This document shows, piece after piece, positions 1 through 4,759 of a DNA stretch of 5,877 bases (position 1 is its first letter; every line of letters starts with the position of its first letter). The translations under genes and the position numbers were made by a program. The notes beneath the pieces were generated by a model. That model was not told the origin of the DNA. It saw only the letters and a list, made by a program, of their open reading frames with translations, and searched no databases. The DNA lies in the NCBI GenBank assembly GCA_027022065.1, contig JALVZS010000232.1:1-5877 (forward strand), given 5' to 3'. The stretch comes from a bacterium. GTDB lineage: Bacteria; Thermosulfidibacterota; Thermosulfidibacteria; Thermosulfidibacterales; Thermosulfidibacteraceae.

Positions 1-238
1 TCATCATGAACATCTTGTGGTAGCTGACACCGTGTTCCTCAATCTCCCTTATATGGGAGCGAAGCAGCTTGTGAACTTCTTCATCAATTCTTTTTTCCCT
101 CTCTACATCTTCCGTTATAACCCTCTTGACGATCTTTGCCACCTTATCTACCTGTTCTTCATCAACAAGCTGGGCCTTTGCCAGTTTGGATGCCACACTG
201 GATGCCAAATAGTTTATCATCTTCTCACTTAGCCTCAT
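1..238 (-). CDS. DUF507 family protein, 5' part (runs off the left edge)
   Basis: The minus strand is open from an ATG at 238 to the window edge, giving 79 complete residues that begin MRLSEKMINYLASSVASKLA. The start MRLSEK-hINYLA and the later acidic/basic helical stretch (around residues 43-70, with EDVEREKRIDEEV and HIREIEEHG) are typical of DUF507 (Pfam PF04368), a small, highly helical, cytoplasmic-looking family of unknown function that I recall from Aquificota, Deltaproteobacteria and Nitrospirae. There is no signal peptide or membrane segment in the visible part. A Shine-Dalgarno-like GAGAGGT lies a few bases before the ATG and supports this start. The gene is divergent from rdgB and shares a compact promoter region with it. 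The C-terminal part is outside the window, so it is unclear whether the protein is one-domain (about 90 residues) or two-domain (about 180). Family assignment is by recognition of the N-terminus, not by a search. Confidence 0.82.
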   Translation of the reverse strand, partial: MRLSEKMINYLASSVASKLAKAQLVDEEQVDKVAKIVKRVITEDVEREKRIDEEVHKLLRSHIREIEEHGVSYHKMFMM

Positions 239-251
239 GATGTACCTCTCG

Positions 252-280
252 TTGCAACTGTTCTTTATGGCATTTATATT
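252..280 (+). promoter_or_regulatory. Predicted sigma70-type promoter of the rdgB operon
   Basis: A -35 box TTGCAA (252-257, 4 of 6 consensus) is followed after exactly 17 bp by a -10 box TATATT (275-280, 5 of 6). Transcription would start near 287, giving a leader of about 31 nt before the GTG at 318. It is the only good promoter match upstream of the six-gene run. The -10 box overlaps that of the opposite promoter. Confidence 0.6.
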
Positions 281-301
281 AGATAAGCCACTCTTTAGCA
301 A
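273..301 (-). promoter_or_regulatory. Predicted sigma70-type promoter of the DUF507 gene
   Basis: Read on the minus strand, TTGCTA (301-296) and TATAAA (278-273) are separated by 17 bp, matching the -35/-10 consensus at 4 of 6 and 5 of 6 positions. Transcription would start near 266, giving a leader of about 28 nt before the ATG at 238. The spacing and position mirror the rdgB promoter. Confidence 0.55.
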
Positions 302-305
302 CGAG

Positions 306-310
306 GGAGG
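306..310 (+). promoter_or_regulatory. Shine-Dalgarno sequence that sets the rdgB start
   Basis: GGAGG at 306-310 lies 7 nt before GTG at 318. This favours the GTG over the in-frame TTG at 315 (4 nt) and over the upstream ATGs at 237 and 240, which would lie before the predicted transcription start. Confidence 0.7.
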
Positions 311-317
311 TGGTTTG

Positions 318-926
318 GTGAAGCTGGTGCTGGCCACTAAAAATAAGGGGAAAATCGCTGAGATTAAAGAGTTTTTATCGGATGTAAAGGGACTGGAGGT
401 GCTTTCCATTCTGGACTTTCCTGAGGACAAGATACCCCCCATAGAGGAAACGGGAAAGAGCTTTGAGGAGAACGCCTTTATAAAGGCCTTCACCGTTGCC
501 AAAGCTACAGGGCTTCCTGCCCTCGCCGATGATTCAGGCCTTGAGGTGGATGCCCTGGGAGGCAAGCCCGGGGTGAGATCTGCAAGATTCGGGGGAGAAG
601 GCATCACCGATGCGGAAAGGAATAAAAAGCTACTGTCCCTTCTGGAAAATGTGCCCTCTAAGGAAAGAAGTGCCAGGTTCAGGTGCTGTATGGTTCTGGT
701 GGTTCCTCCTGAGTTTGAAAAGTATGTGGCAGAGGGCGTTTGTGAGGGGTACATAACTACAGAGCCCAGGGGGAGTCATGGGTTTGGCTATGATCCCATA
801 TTCTACCTTCCCAAGTATGGAAAGACCATGGCGGAGCTAACAAGAAGTGAAAAGAACAAGATAAGCCACAGGGGAAAGGCCTTGGAAAAGATGAAAGAGA
901 TCATAAGGAGCCTTGTGAATGACTAG
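318..926 (+). CDS. rdgB: XTP/dITP pyrophosphatase (RdgB/HAM1 family)
   Basis: A cytoplasmic house-cleaning enzyme that hydrolyses non-canonical purine nucleotides (dITP, XTP, ITP) to the monophosphate and pyrophosphate, keeping deaminated bases out of DNA and RNA. With the GTG start the protein has 202 residues, the usual family length. Visible motifs are the N-terminal nucleotide-binding TxNxxK (T7, N9, K12), the acidic FEENA segment (49-53), the DDSGL metal/catalytic motif (71-75), GFGYDPIF (155-162) and the C-terminal SHRG (183-186), all in the expected order. The GTG start is chosen because GGAGG lies 7 nt upstream and the protein then begins MKLVLATKNKGK as relatives do. The longer ATG-initiated form would add 27 residues that are really promoter and leader. 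It is the first gene of the six-gene run, and its stop overlaps the pgsA start by 8 nt, which suggests translational coupling. Nothing is missing or unusual. Confidence 0.96.
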   Translation: MKLVLATKNKGKIAEIKEFLSDVKGLEVLSILDFPEDKIPPIEETGKSFEENAFIKAFTVAKATGLPALADDSGLEVDALGGKPGVRSARFGGEGITDAERNKKLLSLLENVPSKERSARFRCCMVLVVPPEFEKYVAEGVCEGYITTEPRGSHGFGYDPIFYLPKYGKTMAELTRSEKNKISHRGKALEKMKEIIRSLVND

Positions 927-1497
927 AACCCTCCTTACCGTTCCCAATCAACTTACCATATTCCGTATGTTGCTTGTTCCTGTATTTATCACCTTCATGA
1001 TCTACAAATGGTGGAAACTTGCACTGCTCACATTCTTTATTGCGGCTGTTACCGATGTGCTGGATGGATATTTCGCAAGAAGGCTTAACCAAAAGACGGC
1101 CTTAGGGGCAGCTCTTGATCCTCTTTCGGATAAGGTGCTTATGGATTCCGCCTTTTTGGTGCTGTCTGAGCAGGGGCTTGTTCCTCCTTGGCTTGCCGTT
1201 GTTGTGATAAGCAGAGATGTGCTCATGGTGGGTGGGGTGGTTTTGCTGAAGCTATTTGGTAATGGAAATTTGAAGATAGAACCTATACTTGCTGGAAAGC
1301 TTACCACCTTTTTTCAGGTCCTGACCGTTCTTGCAGTTTTGCTTTCAAAGGTGGAGGGTAACCCCCCAGAGGTTCTTCTTCGCATCCTTTACATTGTAAC
1401 TTTGATCTTCACCGTTACCTCTGGCTATCTCTATTACAAGAGAGGAAGGGAGTTTCTGAACAGTGGCGGTAAAGGTGGTGAGGGTTCAGCCCGGTAG
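919..1497 (+). CDS. pgsA: CDP-diacylglycerol--glycerol-3-phosphate 3-phosphatidyltransferase
   Basis: An inner-membrane enzyme that transfers the phosphatidyl group from CDP-diacylglycerol to glycerol-3-phosphate, the committed step to phosphatidylglycerol. The 192-residue protein carries the full CDP-alcohol phosphatidyltransferase signature D-x2-DG-x2-AR-x8-G-x3-D-x3-D: D46, D49-G50, A53-R54, G63, D67 and D71. The aspartates bind the metals. The N-terminal PNQLTIFR (9-16), R99-D100 and GKLTT (126-130) also fit PgsA rather than phosphatidylserine synthase or CLS-type relatives. Hydrophobic segments lie roughly at 17-29, 34-45, 87-112, 128-143 and 153-173, and the C-terminus is basic. The ATG lies inside the end of rdgB, with AAGGAG (905-910) 8 nt upstream. 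The end overlaps the next gene. Substrate specificity within the family is inferred from similarity to PgsA. Confidence 0.94.
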   Translation: MTRTLLTVPNQLTIFRMLLVPVFITFMIYKWWKLALLTFFIAAVTDVLDGYFARRLNQKTALGAALDPLSDKVLMDSAFLVLSEQGLVPPWLAVVVISRDVLMVGGVVLLKLFGNGNLKIEPILAGKLTTFFQVLTVLAVLLSKVEGNPPEVLLRILYIVTLIFTVTSGYLYYKRGREFLNSGGKGGEGSAR

Positions 1498-2716
1498 CAT
1501 TGCTTGTGAGCTTGGAATAAGGCCTGGCCATAAGCTGCTTAGGATAAACGGTGAAGATGTGAGAGATTATCTGGATTTTCTCTTTCTCTCCTCCGACGGG
1601 TATCTGGAGGTGGAGGTTGAAACGGAGGATGGCATCTACATCTTTGAAGTGGAAAGGGAAGAGGAACCTTTAGGCATTGAGGTGGAGCAGATAAAGCCCA
1701 AAAGGTGTAGATGCAGGTGTATCTTCTGCTTCATGGATCAGATGCCTAAGGGATTGAGGCCATCACTTTACCTTAAGGACGATGATTATAGGCTATCTTT
1801 TCTTTACGGCAACTACATAACCCTTGTAGGCATGAAAGAGGAAGACTACCAGAGGATAGGAAAACAGAGGTTGTCTCCCCTTTACGTTTCTGTTCATGCA
1901 ACGGATCCAGAGGTAAGGGCTTTTATAATGGGAAATGAAGAAGCAGCGTATATCATGGATGGTTTAAAGAGGCTATGCGGTATGGGGATTAAAGTCCATG
2001 CGCAGATAGTTGTCTGTCCAGGAATAAATGATGGGGAGGTTTTGAGAAAGACTGTTATGGACCTTGCGGAGTTGTATCCTGGTGTTCTTTCTGTGGCGGT
2101 TGTTCCTGTGGGTTTGACCAAATACAGGAAAGGCCTGTATCCTTTAAAGGGAGTTGGGATAAAAGAGGCGCAGAAAGTGCTAGACATAATAGTCCCCATG
2201 GGGGAGGTTTTTTTAAAGGAGCTGGGAACTAGATTTGTCTTCCCAGCGGATGAGTTTTTTATAAAAGCAGGAAGGCCCATTCCTCCACTGGACTTTTATG
2301 AAGGGCTTTACCAGCTTGAAGATGGGGTGGGGATGATAGCAAGCTTCCTCGCTAAATTAACCTCTTTGAATAAAGACCTCCCCTATACTTTTGTTACGGG
2401 ATGTGCCTTCACTCCCTTTCTTAGAGAGGCTCTGAAGCTCGCAGGAGCTAGAGGCTTTGAGGTCATAGCCGTTGAAAATCGCTTCTTTGGAAAGAGTGTT
2501 GATGTTGCAGGGCTTTTGGTGGGAGAGGATATAGTGAGTGCTCTCAGGAAGAACAATGGAAAAAAGGCCTTTGTAATTTCGGATGTGCTTCTGAATGAGG
2601 ACAGGTTGACAATTGACGATATGAAACCGGAGGCAATAGAAAAGCTTGTGGGGACAAGATGTGTGGTTGTTCCTTTTGAACCAGATGGCTTTTGGGAAAC
2701 CGTAACTTTTCTGTAA
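1463..2716 (+). CDS. DUF512 family PDZ / radical-SAM-like Fe-S protein
   Basis: A conserved protein of unknown function. Three parts are visible in its 417 residues: a PDZ-like N-terminus (about 4-65, with PGSIACELGIRPGHKLLRIN), a cysteine cluster C82-x3-C86-x2-C89 of the radical-SAM [4Fe-4S] type, followed by FMDQMPKGLR and KDDDYRLSFLYGNY (105-118), and a C-terminal DUF512 region with GTRFVFPADEFF (255-266). SPLYVSVHAT (138-147) is another family hallmark. Relatives have C-R-N-K-C-I-F-C; here the Asn is a fourth cysteine (C84). The protein appears soluble. GTG at 1463 has a purine-rich GAGGAAGGGAG just upstream; GTG codons at 1475 and 1478 are alternatives, so the start is uncertain by a few residues. 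It overlaps pgsA by 35 nt (20-23 nt with the alternative starts). PDZ and DUF512 assignments are by recognition; the reaction is unknown. Confidence 0.88.
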   Translation: MAVKVVRVQPGSIACELGIRPGHKLLRINGEDVRDYLDFLFLSSDGYLEVEVETEDGIYIFEVEREEEPLGIEVEQIKPKRCRCRCIFCFMDQMPKGLRPSLYLKDDDYRLSFLYGNYITLVGMKEEDYQRIGKQRLSPLYVSVHATDPEVRAFIMGNEEAAYIMDGLKRLCGMGIKVHAQIVVCPGINDGEVLRKTVMDLAELYPGVLSVAVVPVGLTKYRKGLYPLKGVGIKEAQKVLDIIVPMGEVFLKELGTRFVFPADEFFIKAGRPIPPLDFYEGLYQLEDGVGMIASFLAKLTSLNKDLPYTFVTGCAFTPFLREALKLAGARGFEVIAVENRFFGKSVDVAGLLVGEDIVSALRKNNGKKAFVISDVLLNEDRLTIDDMKPEAIEKLVGTRCVVVPFEPDGFWETVTFL

Positions 2717-2730
2717 TTTAGGAGGGTGTT

Positions 2731-3108
2731 ATGAAGAGATGCATCCTTGTCTTTCTGGCATTTCTTATTGGTTGCACTTACAGCGGGCAGAGTATGAGGG
2801 TGGACATACTCAATCCCGCTGCACAGCTCTATGATGAGGGTATGAGGGAGTATCACCACGGCAATCTCAAGGAAGCCATAAAGAGGTTCAACGACATTGT
2901 TACCTACTATCCTGGAAACGGCTTGGCAGATGAGGCCCTCTTTATGCTGGCAACCTGCTACTACGAAGAGGGAGACTATCCCAACGCCCTTGCGTACTAC
3001 AAGGAGTTCCTCGTTAAGTATCCAAATCACAAAAAGGCAGCTTATGTTAGGGATCTTGTAAGTGAGCTGGAGAAGAAGGTTGAAAAAGAGAAGAAAAAGG
3101 GGAGGTGA
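2731..3108 (+). CDS. Small TPR-repeat lipoprotein (BamD/CpoB-like fold)
   Basis: The 125-residue protein starts with a short lipoprotein signal: K2-R3, a hydrophobic stretch 5-13 and a lipobox L12-I13-G14-C15, so C15 should be lipidated after cleavage by signal peptidase II. After a short linker come two tetratricopeptide repeats (about 30-63 and 66-99) with hallmarks such as Y34, G37, Y41, G44, A49, F53 and P61 in the first and A69, G81, Y83, A86, Y90 and P98 in the second. The C-terminal tail is strongly charged ([14 protein letters not shown]). The double repeat with YYPGN/KYPNH turns resembles the TPR part of BamD, YbgF/CpoB and similar periplasmic adaptors, but with only two repeats it is much shorter than BamD. 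It probably acts as an envelope-anchored protein-interaction module; partner unknown. GGAGG at 2721-2725 lies 5 nt before the ATG, and the gap to DUF512 is 14 nt. Confidence 0.85.
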   Translation: MKRCILVFLAFLIGCTYSGQSMRVDILNPAAQLYDEGMREYHHGNLKEAIKRFNDIVTYYPGNGLADEALFMLATCYYEEGDYPNALAYYKEFLVKYPNHKKAAYVRDLVSELEKKVEKEKKKGR

Positions 3109-3112
3109 TAAC

Positions 3113-3412
3113 ATGGCTGTAGCAGAGATAGTTATAACGCCTTTGGGAACGGGGTCTCCTTCCCTTTCCGCCTATGTTGCCAAGGTCCATAAGGTATTGG
3201 AGGAGTCCGGTTTGAAGTACCAGCTAACTCCCATGGGCACCATAGTTGAGGGGGATGTAGATAAGATCTTTGAGGTTACCAGGAAGATGCACGAGGTCCT
3301 TTTTAAAGAGGGCATACAAAGGGTGGTGACGAGCCTTAGGGTAGACGACAGGAGAGATAAACAGCTTACCATGGAGGGTAAAGTTAGGGCCGTTATGGAA
3401 AAGCTCAAGTAG
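3113..3412 (+). CDS. MTH1187-family thiamine-binding protein (DUF77/UPF0045)
   Basis: A 99-residue cytoplasmic protein of the thiamine-binding, ferredoxin-like fold family (Pfam PF01910; MTH1187/YkoF-type). Members form dimers or tetramers and bind thiamine or a related pyrimidine; a precise physiological role is not settled. Family hallmarks are an N-terminal strand ending in ITPLGTG (8-14), the segment [13 protein letters not shown] (36-48), which contains ligand-proximal residues in relatives, and the strongly conserved RVDDRRDK (76-83). The ATG at 3113 is preferred because GGAGG (3101-3105) lies 7 nt upstream. An earlier in-frame ATG at 3062 would add a 17-residue Arg/Lys-rich stretch that is simply the end of the TPR gene in another frame. 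The gap to the TPR gene is 4 nt and to sir2 12 nt. No riboswitch (THI box) or thiamine-synthesis gene is seen nearby. Confidence 0.9.
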   Translation: MAVAEIVITPLGTGSPSLSAYVAKVHKVLEESGLKYQLTPMGTIVEGDVDKIFEVTRKMHEVLFKEGIQRVVTSLRVDDRRDKQLTMEGKVRAVMEKLK

Positions 3413-3424
3413 GGGTGAAGGGGT

Positions 3425-4171
3425 ATGAAAGAGATTGAAAGGGCTGCTGAAATAATAGCAGGATCAAAGTGCGTGATAGCCCTTACCGGAGCAGGGATCT
3501 CTGTGGAAAGCGGTATTCCTGCATTTAGAGGCTCTCAGGGTCTTTGGACAAAATACGATCCCATGGAGTACGCCCATATAAGCTCCTTTATGAGGGATCC
3601 TGAAAAGGTTTGGAGGATGCTGGCGGAGCTTTATGAAATTGTGCTTTCTGCAAAGCCCAATCCTGCTCATTACGCTTTGAAGGAGCTTGAGGACTTGGGA
3701 AAGTGCACCGCCGTTATCACCCAAAATGTGGATGCACTTCACCAAAGGGCTGGTAGTAGAAAGGTGATAGAGTTCCACGGAACAGGAGAAACTCTAACCT
3801 GCCTTGACTGTGGCAGAAGCTACAAGGTGGATGATGTGGATCTAAAGAAGATACCCCCTAGGTGCACCTGTGGAGGGGTGCTGAAGCCCGATATTGTATT
3901 TTTTGGAGAGCCCATACCTCCGGATGCGCTTAGAGAGTCCTTTGAGCTTGCAAGAAGGGCTGATGTTCTCTTGGTTGTGGGAACCTCCGCTCAGGTATAT
4001 CCCGCAGCAAGCATTCCTGAGGAGGCCAAGGCCTCTGGAGCAAAGATAATAGAGGTGAACCTTGAACCCACACCCCTCACTAACACCATTACCGATGTAT
4101 TCTGCCAAGGAAAGGCAGGAGAGGTGCTTCCCAAGATCGTTGAGAGGGTTAGGGGACTCCTCAAAACTTGA
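3425..4171 (+). CDS. NAD-dependent protein deacylase, Sir2 family (sirtuin)
   Basis: A cytoplasmic enzyme that removes acetyl (or other acyl) groups from lysines using NAD+, releasing nicotinamide and O-acyl-ADP-ribose. All core motifs are present in the 248 residues: GAGIS (22-26) and PAFRG (32-36) of the Rossmann/cofactor loop, QNVD (100-103), catalytic H118 in FHGT, zinc ligands C126-x2-C129 and C147-x-C149, GTS (roughly 185-190) and NLEPT near 215. The sequence closely resembles the Thermotoga maritima Sir2 in the stretches [18 protein letters not shown] and [12 protein letters not shown]. The Tyr-x2-Arg pair that selects succinyl or malonyl lysine in CobB/SIRT5-type enzymes is not seen where expected (W63-R64-M65-L66), so deacetylation is the likelier activity; this is inference. 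The second zinc pair has the shorter C-x-C spacing, a variant I have seen in other bacterial sirtuins. Last gene of the run; its stop is followed by a new promoter region. Confidence 0.95.
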   Translation: MKEIERAAEIIAGSKCVIALTGAGISVESGIPAFRGSQGLWTKYDPMEYAHISSFMRDPEKVWRMLAELYEIVLSAKPNPAHYALKELEDLGKCTAVITQNVDALHQRAGSRKVIEFHGTGETLTCLDCGRSYKVDDVDLKKIPPRCTCGGVLKPDIVFFGEPIPPDALRESFELARRADVLLVVGTSAQVYPAASIPEEAKASGAKIIEVNLEPTPLTNTITDVFCQGKAGEVLPKIVERVRGLLKT

Positions 4172-4203
4172 CAATAATATACTAAAATTTTCTTAGCTCA
4201 ACT

Positions 4204-4236
4204 CTTGACATACTGGGGCCATGGCACCATTATAAT
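4204..4236 (+). promoter_or_regulatory. Predicted hsp20 promoter
   Basis: A perfect -35 box TTGACA (4205-4210, extended to CTTGACA) is followed by AT-rich sequence around 4228-4237. With 17-bp spacing the -10 box would be CATTAT (4228-4233, 4 of 6). A perfect TATAAT (4231-4236) is also there but would leave a 20-bp spacer. CTTGACA followed 14 bp later by CACCATTAT also resembles a sigma32-type heat-shock promoter. Which sigma factor uses it cannot be decided here. The leader would be about 40 nt. Confidence 0.6.
4215..4227 (+). repeat. 13-bp direct repeat, copy 1, in the hsp20 promoter spacer
   Basis: GGGGCCATGGCAC is repeated exactly 59 bp downstream, over the hsp20 start codon. With the next C it forms an imperfect 14-bp palindrome (6 of 7 pairs) around the core GCCATGGC. 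It lies between the -35 and -10 boxes, a classic repressor position. Confidence 0.7.
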
Positions 4237-4263
4237 TAACGGAAGCTGAAAAAAAACCTTAGG

Positions 4264-4273
4264 AAGGAGGTGA
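4264..4273 (+). promoter_or_regulatory. Full-consensus Shine-Dalgarno sequence of hsp20
   Basis: AAGGAGGTGA is a ten-base perfect complement to the usual 16S rRNA 3' end (TCACCTCCTT). GGAGG is 9 nt before the ATG at 4280. CCTT (4257-4260) just upstream can pair with its AAGG in a tiny hairpin. It predicts very strong translation once the mRNA is made. Confidence 0.85.
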
Positions 4274-4286
4274 GGGGCCATGGCAC
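4274..4286 (+). repeat. 13-bp direct repeat, copy 2, over the hsp20 start codon
   Basis: Identical to the copy in the promoter (4215-4227). It contains the ATG (4280-4282) and the second codon of hsp20. The shared core GCCATGGC is fully palindromic. It could be an operator half or just a local duplication. Confidence 0.7.
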
Positions 4287-4732
4287 TGGTGAGGTGGTTC
4301 CCAGGAAGGGAGATAGATAGGTTCAGAAGGGAAATTGATAGGATGTTTGAAGAGTTCTTTGGAGAGGATAGGTTCCCTGCTCTGGGTGTGCAGGAGGGTA
4401 TAGGTTTTCCGCTTTTGGATGTGTATGATGCGGGAGACAAAATAGTGGTTAAGGCCGAGCTTCCTGGCGTGAGTAAGGATGATATTGAGATTACGGTTAG
4501 GGAAAACGAGCTTGTCATAAAGGGTGAGAAGAAGAAAGAGGAGGAAGTGAAAGAAGACAACTACTATTACAGCGAGAGGTCATTTGGAAAGTTTGTGAGA
4601 AGCATAAGGCTACCTGTTCAGATAAAGCCCGACGAGGTTAAGGCCAAGTTCAAAAACGGTGTGCTTGAGATAGAGCTGCCGAAGATTGAGGAGGCCAGGC
4701 CCAAGGAGATAAAGGTGGAGGTAGAGGAGTAG
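4280..4732 (+). CDS. hsp20: Small heat-shock protein, Hsp20/alpha-crystallin family
   Basis: An ATP-independent cytoplasmic holdase that binds unfolding proteins during heat stress and passes them to refolding chaperones. The 150 residues show the standard plan: an N-terminal arm (1-44, with [22 protein letters not shown] of the bacterial class A type), an alpha-crystallin domain (about 45-136) with [13 protein letters not shown] (59-71), the dimerisation-loop region ending in [14 protein letters not shown] (99-112) and GVLEIELPK (127-135), and a C-terminal I-x-V anchor (I144-K145-V146) for oligomer assembly. Length is typical. It has its own promoter and a perfect Shine-Dalgarno, and is followed at once by a strong terminator, so it forms a single-gene unit independent of the sirtuin operon. 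Heat induction is expected from the family but the controlling factor is not evident: no CIRCE element (TTAGCACTC-N9-GAGTGCTAA) is found. Confidence 0.96.
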   Translation: MALVRWFPGREIDRFRREIDRMFEEFFGEDRFPALGVQEGIGFPLLDVYDAGDKIVVKAELPGVSKDDIEITVRENELVIKGEKKKEEEVKEDNYYYSERSFGKFVRSIRLPVQIKPDEVKAKFKNGVLEIELPKIEEARPKEIKVEVEE

Positions 4733-4759
4733 GGGGATCTCCCCTACCTCCTTTTTTTT
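4725..4759 (+). terminator. Rho-independent terminator of hsp20
   Basis: GTAGGGG (4729-4735) pairs with CCCCTAC (4741-4747) in a 7-bp stem with a 5-nt loop. Allowing one bulged C (4748), the stem extends by AGGA (4725-4728) with TCCT (4749-4752). The run of eight T residues at 4752-4759 follows directly. The stem starts inside the last codons of hsp20 and includes the argG stop codon. On the minus strand no T-run follows, so it should act only on hsp20 transcripts. Confidence 0.88.

Larger units (their letters stand above)
248..305. repeat. 8-bp inverted repeat flanking the divergent promoters
   Basis: CTCGTTGC at 248-255 is the exact reverse complement of GCAACGAG at 298-305. The centre of symmetry is 276.5, which is also the midpoint of the two overlapping -10 boxes and of the two -35 boxes. 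Each arm overlaps one promoter's -35 box and sits just upstream of the Shine-Dalgarno sequence of the gene read the other way. Confidence 0.6.

Noticed and set aside
17-232. Plus-strand open frame of 71 codons
   Set aside because: It is antisense to the DUF507 gene, has no Shine-Dalgarno sequence and no family features.
237-317. Longer rdgB starting at ATG 237 or 240
   Set aside because: The extra 27 residues overlap the -35/-10 boxes and the likely transcription start; GTG 318 has the proper Shine-Dalgarno spacing and gives the family-typical N-terminus.
3062-3112. N-terminal extension of the thiamine-binding protein
   Set aside because: The Arg/Lys-rich 17 residues are the out-of-frame end of the TPR gene; ATG 3113 has a good Shine-Dalgarno and matches family length.
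2383-3114. Long minus-strand open frame of 243 codons across the DUF512/TPR genes
   Set aside because: It spans two well-supported plus-strand genes and their junction, its protein shows no recognisable domain, and it has the composition expected of an antisense shadow.
4168-4196. Second perfect TTGACA (4168-4173) as an upstream hsp20 promoter
   Set aside because: No acceptable -10 box lies 16-19 bp downstream (best is TCTTAG, 3 of 6), and the match overlaps the sir2 stop codon.
4182-4196. CTAA...TTAG hairpin after sir2 as a terminator
   Set aside because: The stem is only 4 AT-rich base pairs and no T-run follows; too weak to call.
4194-4240. CIRCE (HrcA operator) near hsp20
   Set aside because: TTAGC occurs at 4193-4197 but the rest of TTAGCACTC and the inverted partner arm are missing.
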